A stretch of DNA of 64,000 nt from CALLVY01 sp937899855 (lineage in GTDB: Bacteria > Bacteroidota > Bacteroidia > Chitinophagales > Saprospiraceae), in assembly GCA_039820405.1 (NCBI GenBank), contig JBCBQC010000014.1, positions 25,758 to 89,757 of the forward strand, written 5' to 3'. Below are positions 8,950 to 17,283 of the stretch, one piece after another. Below the pieces are notes generated by a model. It was not told where the DNA came from and did no database searches. It was given only the letters and a program-made list of their open reading frames with translations. The position numbers and the translations under genes were made by a program. Numbering within the stretch: position 1 is the first letter of the stretch; the number at the start of each line of letters is the position of its first letter.

Positions 8950-10014
8950 ATGCTGATCCGTCTTTGGCACCGCATCCGGCAATCCACCTTCTTCGTCAAG
9001 TGGACCCAGTGGGAATACTATCCGGTTTACATCGCCAATATTCCCACCGTACTCTTTTGGCTGTACTTCGCCCTGCGGGCGCGGGCGCTGTTTTACTTTA
9101 GTACCGTCAATCCAGTGATCGAAACCGGGGGCGTGATGGGGGAGTCCAAAATCAATATCCTGCGACGCCTACCGGCCCGAGCCATCCCCCGGACGGTATT
9201 GGTCGGCCCGGCGGATCGAGCGTGGTCCCGTCTGCGGGCGCGTCTGGCGGCGGCGGGGATCGACTACCCGCTGGTGGCCAAGCCCGACGTGGGGGAGCGT
9301 GGTTTTTTGGTGGAAAAGATCGATGATCCAGTGGCACTTCAGCAATACCTGGCGCGAGTGAGTGTCGATTTTATCGTTCAAGATTTTGTCGACTATCCCC
9401 TCGAAATCAGCGTCCTCTACTACCGCATGCCGGGAGCGGAAAACGGAAAGATTACTTCGGTCTGCATCAAAAAAACGCTACGGGTGAGGGGCGACGGGCG
9501 GTCTACCATCGAGGACTTGATGCGCGCTTATCCGCGGGCGCGTTTCCAGTTGGCGCGCTTTCGGCAACAGCGTGCCGATTTGTTGCGGCGGGTCCCCGCG
9601 GCGGGGGAAGAGGTGGAGCTGGAACCCATCGGCAACCACAGTCGGGGCACCACCTTTCTCAACGGCAATGCCCACATCGACGCGGCGCTTCACCGGGTTT
9701 TTGACGACCTGTCGCGGGAGATGGCGGGCATTCACTACGGGCGTTTTGACCTCAAGTGTGCCAGCATCGAAGCGCTGCGGGAGGGACGGGATTTTCGGGT
9801 CCTCGAATTCAACGGCATCGCCAGCGAACCCGCCCACATCTACGACCCGGCCTATCCCACCTGGCGGGCCTACCGCGATATTTTTGCGCACTGGAAGATC
9901 ATCTACCAAATCAGCTGCGTACAGCGCCGACTCGGCATCCAGCCGATGAGCTGGGGGGAGGCCTACGCCAGCGTCCGCACCTACTTCCGCTACCTACGTA
10001 CCGCCAAAGCCTAA
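8950..10014 (+). CDS. ATP-grasp ligase-like protein with N-terminal hydrophobic segment
   Basis: The 354-residue protein opens with a conserved aromatic/hydrophobic region (WEYYPVYIANIPTVLFWLYF) and the motif NPVIETGGVMGESK. An ATP-grasp fold of the D-Ala-D-Ala ligase type follows: PLVAKPDVGERG is the nucleotide-binding lysine strand, FIVQDFVDYPLEISVLYY the hinge, GRFDLKC and VLEFNGIASEP the metal-binding strands with the late Glu-x-Asn. ATP-grasp enzymes join a carboxylate to an amine or thiol through an acyl-phosphate. Position between a DinB-like gene and a LysE-type exporter hints at an exported amide or peptide. The substrate cannot be read from sequence. Confidence 0.75.
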   Translation: MLIRLWHRIRQSTFFVKWTQWEYYPVYIANIPTVLFWLYFALRARALFYFSTVNPVIETGGVMGESKINILRRLPARAIPRTVLVGPADRAWSRLRARLAAAGIDYPLVAKPDVGERGFLVEKIDDPVALQQYLARVSVDFIVQDFVDYPLEISVLYYRMPGAENGKITSVCIKKTLRVRGDGRSTIEDLMRAYPRARFQLARFRQQRADLLRRVPAAGEEVELEPIGNHSRGTTFLNGNAHIDAALHRVFDDLSREMAGIHYGRFDLKCASIEALREGRDFRVLEFNGIASEPAHIYDPAYPTWRAYRDIFAHWKIIYQISCVQRRLGIQPMSWGEAYASVRTYFRYLRTAKA

Positions 10015-10018
10015 GTTG

Positions 10019-10630
10019 ATGTCGCTCTTCCTCTACTTCTGGATCGCTTTCGGACTGAGTTTTATCGGCTCCCTACCCATCGGCTTGATCACGCTCAACA
10101 TCGTCCAACGCAGTATTCAAAAGGGAAAGCCCGCGGGGATGATGATGGCCCTGGGAGCGACCGTCATGGAGTGTATCTATCCCTACGTGGCCCTGTTGAG
10201 TCTGGATACGCTGGTGGAAAACGTGGTCTTTGACCAATCCATCCAGATCGTGGGAACCCTCGTTTTTTTTGGAATGGGCGTGTACTACCTCCGCAAGGAA
10301 TCCAGGCCGCCACTGCCGGTGGCCCAGTACGACCGCCGCGATTTTTTTCGGGGGGTGGTAGTGGCCACGATGAATGTATTGGTAGTGCCCTTCTGGATCT
10401 TTCTGGCCCTGTGGTTGGAGGCCAATGGCATCGCGCTGAAGGGGCAAGCGGTACTGGTGGTGTTTTCGTTGGGGGCGGGCCTGGGGGCCTTGCTTGCCTT
10501 TGGAGCTTACGTCTGGCTGAGCGGCTGGATCATGCAGCGGTTGGTACTGATCAATCGGTATTTGGATCGGGTGATTGGGGGAATCTTTCTTCTGCTGGGA
10601 TTGATTCAGTTGTTGCAGCTATTTTTTTAA
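10019..10630 (+). CDS. LysE-family transporter
   Basis: A 203-residue inner-membrane protein with about six hydrophobic helices. The N-terminal half begins GLSFIGSLPIGLITLNIVQR, close to the LysE/RhtB signature GxxPGP-hxxxh, and a small charged loop follows helix 3 (LRKESRPPLPVAQ). LysE-type proteins export amino acids or related metabolites. Two start codons are adjacent (TTG 10016, ATG 10019); ATG is preferred. It lies 4 bp after the ATP-grasp gene, so the cargo may be that enzyme's product. The family call is good, the cargo speculative. Confidence 0.75.
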   Translation: MSLFLYFWIAFGLSFIGSLPIGLITLNIVQRSIQKGKPAGMMMALGATVMECIYPYVALLSLDTLVENVVFDQSIQIVGTLVFFGMGVYYLRKESRPPLPVAQYDRRDFFRGVVVATMNVLVVPFWIFLALWLEANGIALKGQAVLVVFSLGAGLGALLAFGAYVWLSGWIMQRLVLINRYLDRVIGGIFLLLGLIQLLQLFF

Positions 10631-10656
10631 TGGTGGAGCGTGATCCATCAGCGGCC

Positions 10657-11547
10657 CTAGTGTTCGGTCGGCCCCAACTGTTCCAAAACCCCCAGTATCT
10701 CCGCCACCACCACCGGCAGCTCACTCCATAAAATAAAGTGATCGCCTCCTTCAATCATCCGAATTTGGACCGGGCCATCCGGTAGCATCCGCTCGGCAAA
10801 GTCGGCATTGCCCGCGGGGACGAGTACGTCCTCGCTGCCCTGTACCACCGTCACCGGTATTTGGAGGGCTGCCCAGTCGCTCATCATCCAGTCGAGTTCT
10901 TCGCGGAGGGGGATGATCTCCTGATTGCAAACGCGCAGGGCGGGTGGGGTCAACCAGCGCAAGGGAATCCAGTCGAGGACTTTACGCCAGGTGTTGGAGG
11001 GCTCCAAGTAGGGGCTGATCGAGGGGGCCACCATCACCAAGCCATCGACCAGGTCGGGGTATAGCATCGCCATTTTGGAAATGACCGGCCCGCCCATCGA
11101 ATGGCCGACCAAGACCTTGGGTACCCCGGGCCAGTCCTGCAGGATGGCGGCTATCCGCTCGGCCTGTCGCGCCAGTGAGGGTTCGGCTCGACCAAAATCC
11201 GAATGGCCAAATCCGGGGCGGTCCGCCGCCAGCAGGTTGGCCCGGGCCAGGAGTTGGGGCTGTTCCAGGTAGTGGCGGTAAGCATCCAGGGAGCCGGGGG
11301 AGCCGTGGACGAATACCACCAGGGGGAGGCTATCGCGCTGGCCTACTTGTAGGTACTGGATTCCGCGCTCTTCGGGTGAGGTACGACCAAAGCGGACCGT
11401 TCGTTCCGTCTGCCGTTCGAGGTAGCTTTGCAATTCGGTCTCCTGGTAGCGAAAGCGGAGGACTTCCAAGCGGCTGAGACCAAACAGCAGCAGGACAAAC
11501 GCGAGGAGGAGCACTCTTTTTCGACGGTACCAGGGTCTTTGTCTCAT
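10657..11547 (-). CDS. Membrane-anchored alpha/beta-hydrolase
   Basis: This 296-residue protein starts with basic residues and one transmembrane anchor (RVLLLAFVLLLFGL, residues 11-24), so the enzyme domain probably faces the periplasm. The fold is a classic alpha/beta-hydrolase: oxyanion motif HGSPGS, RPGFGHS, nucleophile S150 in GHSMGG, an acid in VVQGSEDVLVP and the catalytic histidine in EGGDHFIL. Its start overlaps the stop of the PlsC-like gene by 4 bp (ATGA), making it the last gene of a GNAT-PlsC-hydrolase operon. A role in turnover of the lipids made by its neighbours is plausible but inferred. Confidence 0.85.
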   Translation of the reverse strand: MRQRPWYRRKRVLLLAFVLLLFGLSRLEVLRFRYQETELQSYLERQTERTVRFGRTSPEERGIQYLQVGQRDSLPLVVFVHGSPGSLDAYRHYLEQPQLLARANLLAADRPGFGHSDFGRAEPSLARQAERIAAILQDWPGVPKVLVGHSMGGPVISKMAMLYPDLVDGLVMVAPSISPYLEPSNTWRKVLDWIPLRWLTPPALRVCNQEIIPLREELDWMMSDWAALQIPVTVVQGSEDVLVPAGNADFAERMLPDGPVQIRMIEGGDHFILWSELPVVVAEILGVLEQLGPTEH

Positions 11548-12305
11548 AGCACAACACTTTCGCTAGGAATGGCGTACCAATCGCTGCGCAGCTGGCGGAT
11601 CTGCCGGTCGATCCAGCCTTGGGACCGGTCGATCAGCTCGTCGGCCCGCTCGGCTCGGATGGCGGGGCCGTAGTGGACGCGGATGTGGGTGCGGCGTTTG
11701 CCAAAGCAGGCCATAAAATGGCGCAGGAAGGTATCGTCGCCCACCCAGGCATCGCTCGGCAGTTGGTATTCCAAGGCGACGGGATAAATGGGCAGTTTGG
11801 CCGCGGCAGCATCCTTGAATACGCCCGGTTTGAAGGCGCGCGTTTGGGCATCGTGGTGGGTGGTACCCTCGGGAAAATTAATCACGAAGTAGCCCTCCCG
11901 GAGCTTTTGGCGGATTTCGGCGCGGGCCGCCCGCCGCCCCGGTACGCTCTGCCGATCCACAAACACCACCCCCGAAATGGCCGCGCCGATACCGATGATG
12001 GGCCAGTGACGCATCTCAATTTTTCCTACGGGAATGGCCAGCAATTGCGGCATGATGATCAACGGATCAAAGTAGGAACGGTGGTTGCAGACGAGTAGGC
12101 CGCCCCCCTGCGGCAGCTCGCCCCGTACCTCGATCTGGACCCCCATTCCCCGTACGATCTGAGCAAACCAACGCTGTCGCCAACGCAAGGTACGCGCCAC
12201 ATCGGGGCCCCAGCAGCGATTGGCCACCAGGATGAGGGCGATGTAATAGAGGGAGCCCAGGGCGAAGAACAAGAGCCGGAGCGCGGCCCGTAGGGTAGCG
12301 ATCAT
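11544..12305 (-). CDS. PlsC-like O-acyltransferase (GlsA/OlsA-like)
   Basis: A 253-residue 1-acylglycerol-3-phosphate acyltransferase family protein. It has an N-terminal membrane helix, the HX4D catalytic motif H75-D80 (CNHRSYFDP), block III FPEGTTHH with the substrate-binding Glu, and block IV IYPVALEY. Start ATG 12305 follows the GNAT gene by 8 bp. A PlsC enzyme directly after an OlsB/GlsB-type GNAT enzyme is the two-gene arrangement known for glycine- and ornithine-lipid synthesis in Bacteroidota. There the GNAT attaches a 3-hydroxy fatty acid to the amino acid and the PlsC-like partner adds a second acyl chain. The amino acid used here is not evident. Confidence 0.85.
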   Translation of the reverse strand: MIATLRAALRLLFFALGSLYYIALILVANRCWGPDVARTLRWRQRWFAQIVRGMGVQIEVRGELPQGGGLLVCNHRSYFDPLIIMPQLLAIPVGKIEMRHWPIIGIGAAISGVVFVDRQSVPGRRAARAEIRQKLREGYFVINFPEGTTHHDAQTRAFKPGVFKDAAAAKLPIYPVALEYQLPSDAWVGDDTFLRHFMACFGKRRTHIRVHYGPAIRAERADELIDRSQGWIDRQIRQLRSDWYAIPSESVVL

Positions 12306-12313
12306 GGAGCGGA

Positions 12314-13207
12314 CTATTTTTCGTTTAGGAGGCGAAGGGTCTCGGGGGGTAAATTTTTCAGATCCAACAGCATCAAACCGTCGAGGGCGTCGGAGAATTT
12401 GGGGTCGATGTTGAAGCTGATAAAGCGGGCGTTGAGCTTGGTGTACTGCTTGAGGAGTACGGGGACTTTGAGGTGGTCGGGTTCGATGGTATCGAGCAGG
12501 TTTTCCAAGTCGGCCAGGCGATCGCCCTGGAGGCGATCGAGTAAGTGCTCCAGATCGCCGGTAGCCAGATCGGGCTCGAAGGGCTGACGGGGGTGGAAGT
12601 AGGCCGCCCACTGATCGTCAAAAAAGTAGCGTTTGACGAAGGCTACGATCAGGCTTTTGCTCCGCCCCGAGTAGTACTTGCTGATGCTGACCGGTCCGAT
12701 GAGGTAGCGGTATTCGGGGTGTTGGAGCAAAAAGCAAAGAATGCCCCGCCACAGGAGAAAGAAGGGCAAATAGCCCCGCTGGTAGTCTTCCACGATATAG
12801 GAGCGGCCGAGCTCCACGGATTGGGCCAGTAGGGGCTGGGCGGCTGGGTGGACGTCGAATAGGCTGTGGAGGTAAAACTGCTCCGGTCCGCGGCGGCGGA
12901 CGATCTCGCGCCCCGGCCCCATGCGGTAGCCGCCGACGATGCGCCCGGCTTGGCGATCCCAGATAAAGAGGTTGTGGTAGTAGCGGTCGAATTCGTCGAT
13001 GTCCAAGGCCTTACCGGTGCCTTCCCCAACGGAGCGGAAGGTTTCCTCGCGTAGGCGTCCGATTTCGCGGAGGAGGGTAGGGCGGTCGCCCAGCTGGCTG
13101 AGGTACACCTCGAAATGGCCTCGGCGCATTAGCAGATCACTATCGGGTAGCTTTTGAATCTCCGTCAGCAGCTGTCGTTTACCGACGGGGGAGATGAGCA
13201 ATTCCAT
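12314..13207 (-). CDS. GNAT N-acyltransferase for amino-acid lipids (GlsB/OlsB-like)
   Basis: The 297-residue protein belongs to the hemolysin-like GNAT family that acylates amino acids. Motifs include LREETFRSVGEG, DEFDRYYHNLFIWD, RIVGGYRMG and SVELGRSYIVEDYQRG, followed by GPVSISKYYSGRSK. Known members (OlsB; GlsB of Bacteroides) transfer a 3-hydroxyacyl group from acyl carrier protein to ornithine or glycine. It heads an operon with a PlsC-like enzyme and a hydrolase. The ATG at 13207 is chosen because conserved sequence starts directly after it; the open frame extends about 40 codons upstream without homologous features. A -7-like box (TACTTTTA) lies a few bases upstream. Confidence 0.8.
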   Translation of the reverse strand: MELLISPVGKRQLLTEIQKLPDSDLLMRRGHFEVYLSQLGDRPTLLREIGRLREETFRSVGEGTGKALDIDEFDRYYHNLFIWDRQAGRIVGGYRMGPGREIVRRRGPEQFYLHSLFDVHPAAQPLLAQSVELGRSYIVEDYQRGYLPFFLLWRGILCFLLQHPEYRYLIGPVSISKYYSGRSKSLIVAFVKRYFFDDQWAAYFHPRQPFEPDLATGDLEHLLDRLQGDRLADLENLLDTIEPDHLKVPVLLKQYTKLNARFISFNIDPKFSDALDGLMLLDLKNLPPETLRLLNEK

Positions 13208-13390
13208 GGTCTTAAAAGTACGAAAAGAATGGAGGAAGGGGAAACCCGGTGGGGAATTTATGGGGTCCGGGTGCAGACTTAATACCAGGGGTACTGGGGA
13301 AGGCGACTGACCCGAGGAACCATTTGTATCCAAACGGTAATTTTAACGTTATGGGATTGATGGAAATCCCAAAATACAGCCATGCCCACA

Positions 13391-13556
13391 CTAGAAGCCA
13401 TTTCAAAAATATACTTCGGGCTGCGGCAGGTTCATTTTCGTTCCTACTTCGTTGCCAAAAGCGTCGCGTAGCTACGGCTATGCTCCGTTTTGGCGCCTCG
13501 TCGGAACAAAAATGACCGCTCCCTCGCCAGCAAAAACATTTTGAGATGGCTTCTAG
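13391..13556 (+). repeat. MITE-like foldback element, copy 2
   Basis: A 166-bp copy of the element at 6818-6984, in the same orientation. The terminal inverted repeat is CTAGAAGCCATTTCAAAA with its 17/18 complement at the right end, and inner arms GCCAAAA/TTTTGGC also pair. Its right end enters the next gene in frame: the frame used by the DUF4419 gene is first open after TAG 13469-13471, inside the element. The copy therefore provides that gene's present 5-prime end. Confidence 0.8.
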
Positions 13557-14857
13557 AAAATTCTGCTAACATCCTCAGCCACGACGCCACCGGCATTCGC
13601 TTCCTGGTGGAGGAATTGGAGCGCCCCACCGAACGACTCCCCGAGCTGCCACTCTCCGCTATCTGGGCCCAATTTTTTACCCAAGTACAGGCCCATAGCC
13701 CCCACCCCGATACCTTGCTGGCCCTCGGTTTTCACCCCTTCTTGCAAGGCATGTACCGGGCCTACTCCGAGCACCGTCCCTTCACCCTATCGCCAGACAT
13801 GATCTGGCTTCTGATCACCCAGGGCTTCTCCCGCCACGTCAATTTTGGAAAAAACACCCCCGACGAAGTTTTTCCCCACCTCCCCCGGCGACAAAACATC
13901 ATCATCCACTCCCCCCTCGAATCCACTTGGGAAGAACGGGCCCAAGATTTTGTGGACCACATCGATGAGATTGTGGGGCGTGACCTCGTCGAGGTACTGC
14001 GTGCGGATTTTAGTACCACGGGCCCCACCGAACGCATGGTCAACGCCCTGACCATCCTCGATACCTTCAAGTCCTATTTCGAATACATCCAAAACATTAC
14101 GATCTGTGGCATTCCCGAAATTCACCTGGAAGGCCGTCCCGAAGATTGGGAGCGGATGCGCGACAAATTGAACCGGCTGCGCGTCTACCACCTGGACTGG
14201 TGGGTAGACCAACTCGACCCCCTACTCGACGCCCTGCTGCGGACCAGCCGGGGGGACATCGACCGCTCCTTTTGGCAGCGCATGTTTAAGATCCACAGCA
14301 CCGAGGAATACGGCCATCCCCAGTACATCGACGGCTGGATCCTACGCTTCTATCCCTACGATCGCTGGGGCCAGCTCAATCATTTTGAGACGAAACGCCT
14401 GGACGTTCACGACATCCCGGACAAGCTGCCCAAGGAAGTGGTGTGCGTGGAATTTCTCCTGCGTCAATTGGGGTCCACTGGCGAATTGATCGCGGAAATA
14501 CCGATGGAATACTGGGCGGGCTTTATTGGTCTGCGCCAGGATCGCTCCCACCTGGGCTTGCGTCCCGAACTGGGCTGGGTACTGGGCGAACGGCGCGGTT
14601 CCATCGTCGACCAAGTCCCGGAGGAGCGACAAAGTGATTCGGGTTCTTATTTCAACCTGAAACATTTTCCCACCGAGGTACTGTCCCAGTCCTGGTGGTC
14701 TTTGCGGCTCTATTTTGTGCGGGAAATCGAGCTGCCCTGGTCCGTCTTGGGCTTGTCGGTAAAACAACTGTACCTGAACGGAAAAATGTGCCCCAGTGAT
14801 CACCTCAAGGTAATGGCCCTGCGTCTCAAGGGCGTGAAAGTGCTGATCCAGTCCTAG
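13490..14857 (+). CDS. DUF4419 protein with start supplied by a repeat element
   Basis: The 455-residue product carries a DUF4419 domain: HPFLQGMYRAYSEHRPFTLSPDMIWLLITQGFSRHV, DFSTTGPTERMVNALTILDTFKSYFEY, YHLDWWVDQLDPLLD, and the C-terminal YIDGWILRFYPYD region. DUF4419 occurs in bacteria and fungi and has no established function. The only available starts are TTG 13490 inside the foldback element or later internal codons. The first about 22 residues (MAPRRNKND...) are thus element-derived, and the element's first copy encodes nearly the same peptide. Either the gene was truncated by insertion and uses a captured start, or it is a decaying remnant. The rest of the frame is long and intact. 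Confidence 0.7.
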   Translation: MAPRRNKNDRSLASKNILRWLLENSANILSHDATGIRFLVEELERPTERLPELPLSAIWAQFFTQVQAHSPHPDTLLALGFHPFLQGMYRAYSEHRPFTLSPDMIWLLITQGFSRHVNFGKNTPDEVFPHLPRRQNIIIHSPLESTWEERAQDFVDHIDEIVGRDLVEVLRADFSTTGPTERMVNALTILDTFKSYFEYIQNITICGIPEIHLEGRPEDWERMRDKLNRLRVYHLDWWVDQLDPLLDALLRTSRGDIDRSFWQRMFKIHSTEEYGHPQYIDGWILRFYPYDRWGQLNHFETKRLDVHDIPDKLPKEVVCVEFLLRQLGSTGELIAEIPMEYWAGFIGLRQDRSHLGLRPELGWVLGERRGSIVDQVPEERQSDSGSYFNLKHFPTEVLSQSWWSLRLYFVREIELPWSVLGLSVKQLYLNGKMCPSDHLKVMALRLKGVKVLIQS

Positions 14858-14885
14858 CCTTGGAGCCCGGTGGCGATGGGAGGAG

Positions 14886-15734
14886 CTATTCTGCGCACAT
14901 GCGGAGGTCGCCTTCCATCCAATGGGGTTGGAGGCGCAGCAGGTCCTGGTCGGGATCGGTGTAGAGGTAGAGCCAATCGTCCTGACGCACCAGCTGACCG
15001 CACACCTGGATTTGGTCACCGACGTAGGGGAGTACCCGCTGGTGGAGGCGCTGCCCCGCGCGATCCAGTAGGAGGAGGTAGTTGGCCTGGCCCCCTTCAT
15101 CCCGGATGCACAGTACGGGAGGGATGCCCCCCGAAATACAGCGAATGGCGCAGGAGCGGTGGGGTTTGCCGTGACCGGGCTTCATCACCCCAAAGGCACA
15201 TTTGGGATCGTAGATTTCTCCCCGCAACTTGACCTCCCCGATAACCTCCCGCCGGGGCTGCCAGGGGCTTGACGTCTCCGCCCAGGCGACCCAGGCGGCG
15301 GGCCCTTCCGACAGCTCCAGGAGGGTTTTGCCGTCGTGATACAGCAAGGTGCCGCGCAGTCGAACGGGGCGTTTGAAGAGTGCGTCTCCGTGTTCCGCTC
15401 GCCACCGCTCGATGTCGGCCTCCGCTCCCCGTTTGCCAAAGCCGAGGAGTAAGATGCTCTTTACGGCGGGGCGTTCGTCGGCTACGTCACTGGCCAGGAT
15501 TTTGAGTTGGGGAACGGGGTCGAGCACCAGCCAGCCCTCGATTTCCCGCAATTGGCCAAACTCAAATACCGAGTCGGCAAAGCCCCGTTGGGTCAGCACC
15601 AGCCCCGCCGCGACGAGGGGCAGGACCAAAGCGAGGACCAGGGTAAGGCGAAGGCCCGTACGGGCGAAGGGGGCGGGCGCCCGGTCCTGCCAACCGATAT
15701 AAAAGTCGCGCTGCTTGGTCTTGTTCTTTTCCAT
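14886..15734 (-). CDS. Cysteine-motif membrane protein of unknown function
   Basis: This 282-residue protein has one transmembrane helix near residue 35 (LVLALVLPLVAAGLVL) and a largely beta-rich exterior part. The most conserved-looking stretch is YDPKCAFGVMKPGHGKPHRSCA followed by IRCISGGIPP, with three cysteines and a histidine spaced as in a metal or redox centre. I do not recognise a named family. It is the last gene of the minus-strand cluster containing the Rieske-ferric-reductase fusion (gap 56 bp), so a part in electron transfer is the natural guess. Confidence 0.6.
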   Translation of the reverse strand: MEKNKTKQRDFYIGWQDRAPAPFARTGLRLTLVLALVLPLVAAGLVLTQRGFADSVFEFGQLREIEGWLVLDPVPQLKILASDVADERPAVKSILLLGFGKRGAEADIERWRAEHGDALFKRPVRLRGTLLYHDGKTLLELSEGPAAWVAWAETSSPWQPRREVIGEVKLRGEIYDPKCAFGVMKPGHGKPHRSCAIRCISGGIPPVLCIRDEGGQANYLLLLDRAGQRLHQRVLPYVGDQIQVCGQLVRQDDWLYLYTDPDQDLLRLQPHWMEGDLRMCAE

Positions 15735-15790
15735 CCGTTCGGATTTTAGGGTGGGGTGATTGGAAAGGGGGGGAAGCTTTTGGGGCTCGG

Positions 15791-16822
15791 CTAAATCTTG
15801 GTCGGCGGCCGTTCCGTACCGGGGGCGTAGGCCTTGGGATTGACGTAGACGATGCCCTCCCGGATCTGCACATCGTAGGTCTCTAACTTCTCTTCGAAAG
15901 GCGGCGGTGATTGGCCATTGTGGGGCAAGTACTGGTAGCCGTGCCAGGGGCAGGTGATGCAGCCATTCACAATTTTACCCTCCCCCAGCGGCCCATTCTG
16001 ATGTCGGCACAAGTTGCTGACCGCCGATACCTGACCGTCGTAGCGGAACAGGGCGATATTCTCCTCCCCAATCATCACGGTGGTGGCGCATTGATCCGAG
16101 ATGTCCTCGACCGGGCAGACGCGTACGAAGTCGCGTTCCGGCTCCGGCTTGATGGCCCGCTCCCGACGGTTTCCGATGAGAGCGGCGCTTAGGTGCAAGC
16201 CCGTCACGAGCAGTACGCCCGCTCCGACGATTCCCAAGCGCAGGCTGGCCGTCTCCAATTGCCCAATCCCCAGCAGGACGTGCAGCACCAGTAAGGCGTA
16301 GGCCAGGTAAACCATCATGTGTAGCCCTTTCCAGATGCGGGGACTCAGGTTTTTTAGCCAAAAATCGTGGCTGGTGGCGGCCATTAGGAAGAGGATCAGC
16401 AGGGCGATAAAACCCAGCGTCTGGAAGGGGAAATTGGCGAAGGAATCGTAGTGGAGGTTGGAGGTGAATAGGGACAAAATGGGATCGCGGTTGCCGAGGG
16501 CGTGAAACTGGATCGTATTGAAGACGCCGTGAACCAGGGCCACCAAAAACATGGAAACCCCCAGGTGGCGACGGTTGTAGAGGATCGGCAGAAAGCGGGG
16601 CTGAAGCCGACTGAGGGGGCCGATGCAGAGGATGAGGTGCAGCATCAAAAAAGCGAGGCTGCCCGTGGCGCGAATGATGAGGGTCTCGGCGGTGATTTGG
16701 GGGTAGAAGAGGATTTGGAGGACGGCAAAGCAAAGCAGGTAAAGGAGCATCAGGCCTCCCATGATGCGGTCGTAAATTTTCTTCTGTCGGTTCCACAGTA
16801 CCAGTTCGTAATTGTGACTCAT
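15791..16822 (-). CDS. Ferric-reductase-like membrane domain fused to a Rieske [2Fe-2S] domain
   Basis: A 343-residue protein in two parts. Residues 15-215 form about six helices of the ferric-reductase-like/MsrQ type with histidines inside helices (HLILCIGPLSR, ALVHGVFN, GLHMMVYLAY, LVLHVLLG) suited to binding b-type haem. Residues 228-335 are a Rieske domain with C272-x-H274 and C291-x2-H294 as cluster ligands. The fusion suggests an electron path between a [2Fe-2S] centre and haem across the inner membrane. The gene sits between two small unknown membrane proteins and a Cys-motif membrane protein on the same strand. The electron donor and acceptor are not identifiable. Confidence 0.85.
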   Translation of the reverse strand: MSHNYELVLWNRQKKIYDRIMGGLMLLYLLCFAVLQILFYPQITAETLIIRATGSLAFLMLHLILCIGPLSRLQPRFLPILYNRRHLGVSMFLVALVHGVFNTIQFHALGNRDPILSLFTSNLHYDSFANFPFQTLGFIALLILFLMAATSHDFWLKNLSPRIWKGLHMMVYLAYALLVLHVLLGIGQLETASLRLGIVGAGVLLVTGLHLSAALIGNRRERAIKPEPERDFVRVCPVEDISDQCATTVMIGEENIALFRYDGQVSAVSNLCRHQNGPLGEGKIVNGCITCPWHGYQYLPHNGQSPPPFEEKLETYDVQIREGIVYVNPKAYAPGTERPPTKI

Positions 16823-16839
16823 AGGTTGAGTTTGGGCGT

Positions 16840-17283
16840 TTACCAGCTCACCAACAGGATTTGTTCCCGTTGGATGAGGTCAAATAGTTCCAAAGTAATA
16901 TCCGTTTCCGCCGGGATGCTAGTCCCGATGGGAAAGCGGTAGCTGCCGCGCTGGCCCAGGTAGCCCAAAAACTGGCGCCGGGCTTGGGGGGTATCGCGAT
17001 CGGTCCATTGGTAGACGGCGGTGCTGGGGCCCGGCAGCGGCGTCTTGAGGCGTATTTCCAATTGCTGGGCTTCCGTCGCTTCGGCCCGACGGAGTGCAAA
17101 GCCAAAGGCGGGGGTATCGTGGCTGCGGATCAGCTGGGGAAGGGCCGCGGGCTGTTCCCGGTACAATTCGGCCTGGGGAAAACTGCGGGGTGCCGCCGTG
17201 ATGCTGGCCCAAAAGGCCAGGGCGAGCAGCGGGAGAATCCCCCACCAAATCAGTCGGTGCGTACGGCGCAATTTAGGGGTCAT
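16840..17283 (-). CDS. Small membrane-anchored protein of unknown function
   Basis: The 147-residue protein has a basic N terminus, one membrane anchor (WWGILPLLALAFWASI, about residues 13-28) and a beta-rich exterior domain with no recognised motif. It ends 18 bp before the Rieske-ferric-reductase gene, and its start overlaps the preceding small membrane gene by 4 bp (ATGA). Tight packing argues for a real gene that works with the Rieske fusion. Confidence 0.6.
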   Translation of the reverse strand: MTPKLRRTHRLIWWGILPLLALAFWASITAAPRSFPQAELYREQPAALPQLIRSHDTPAFGFALRRAEATEAQQLEIRLKTPLPGPSTAVYQWTDRDTPQARRQFLGYLGQRGSYRFPIGTSIPAETDITLELFDLIQREQILLVSW

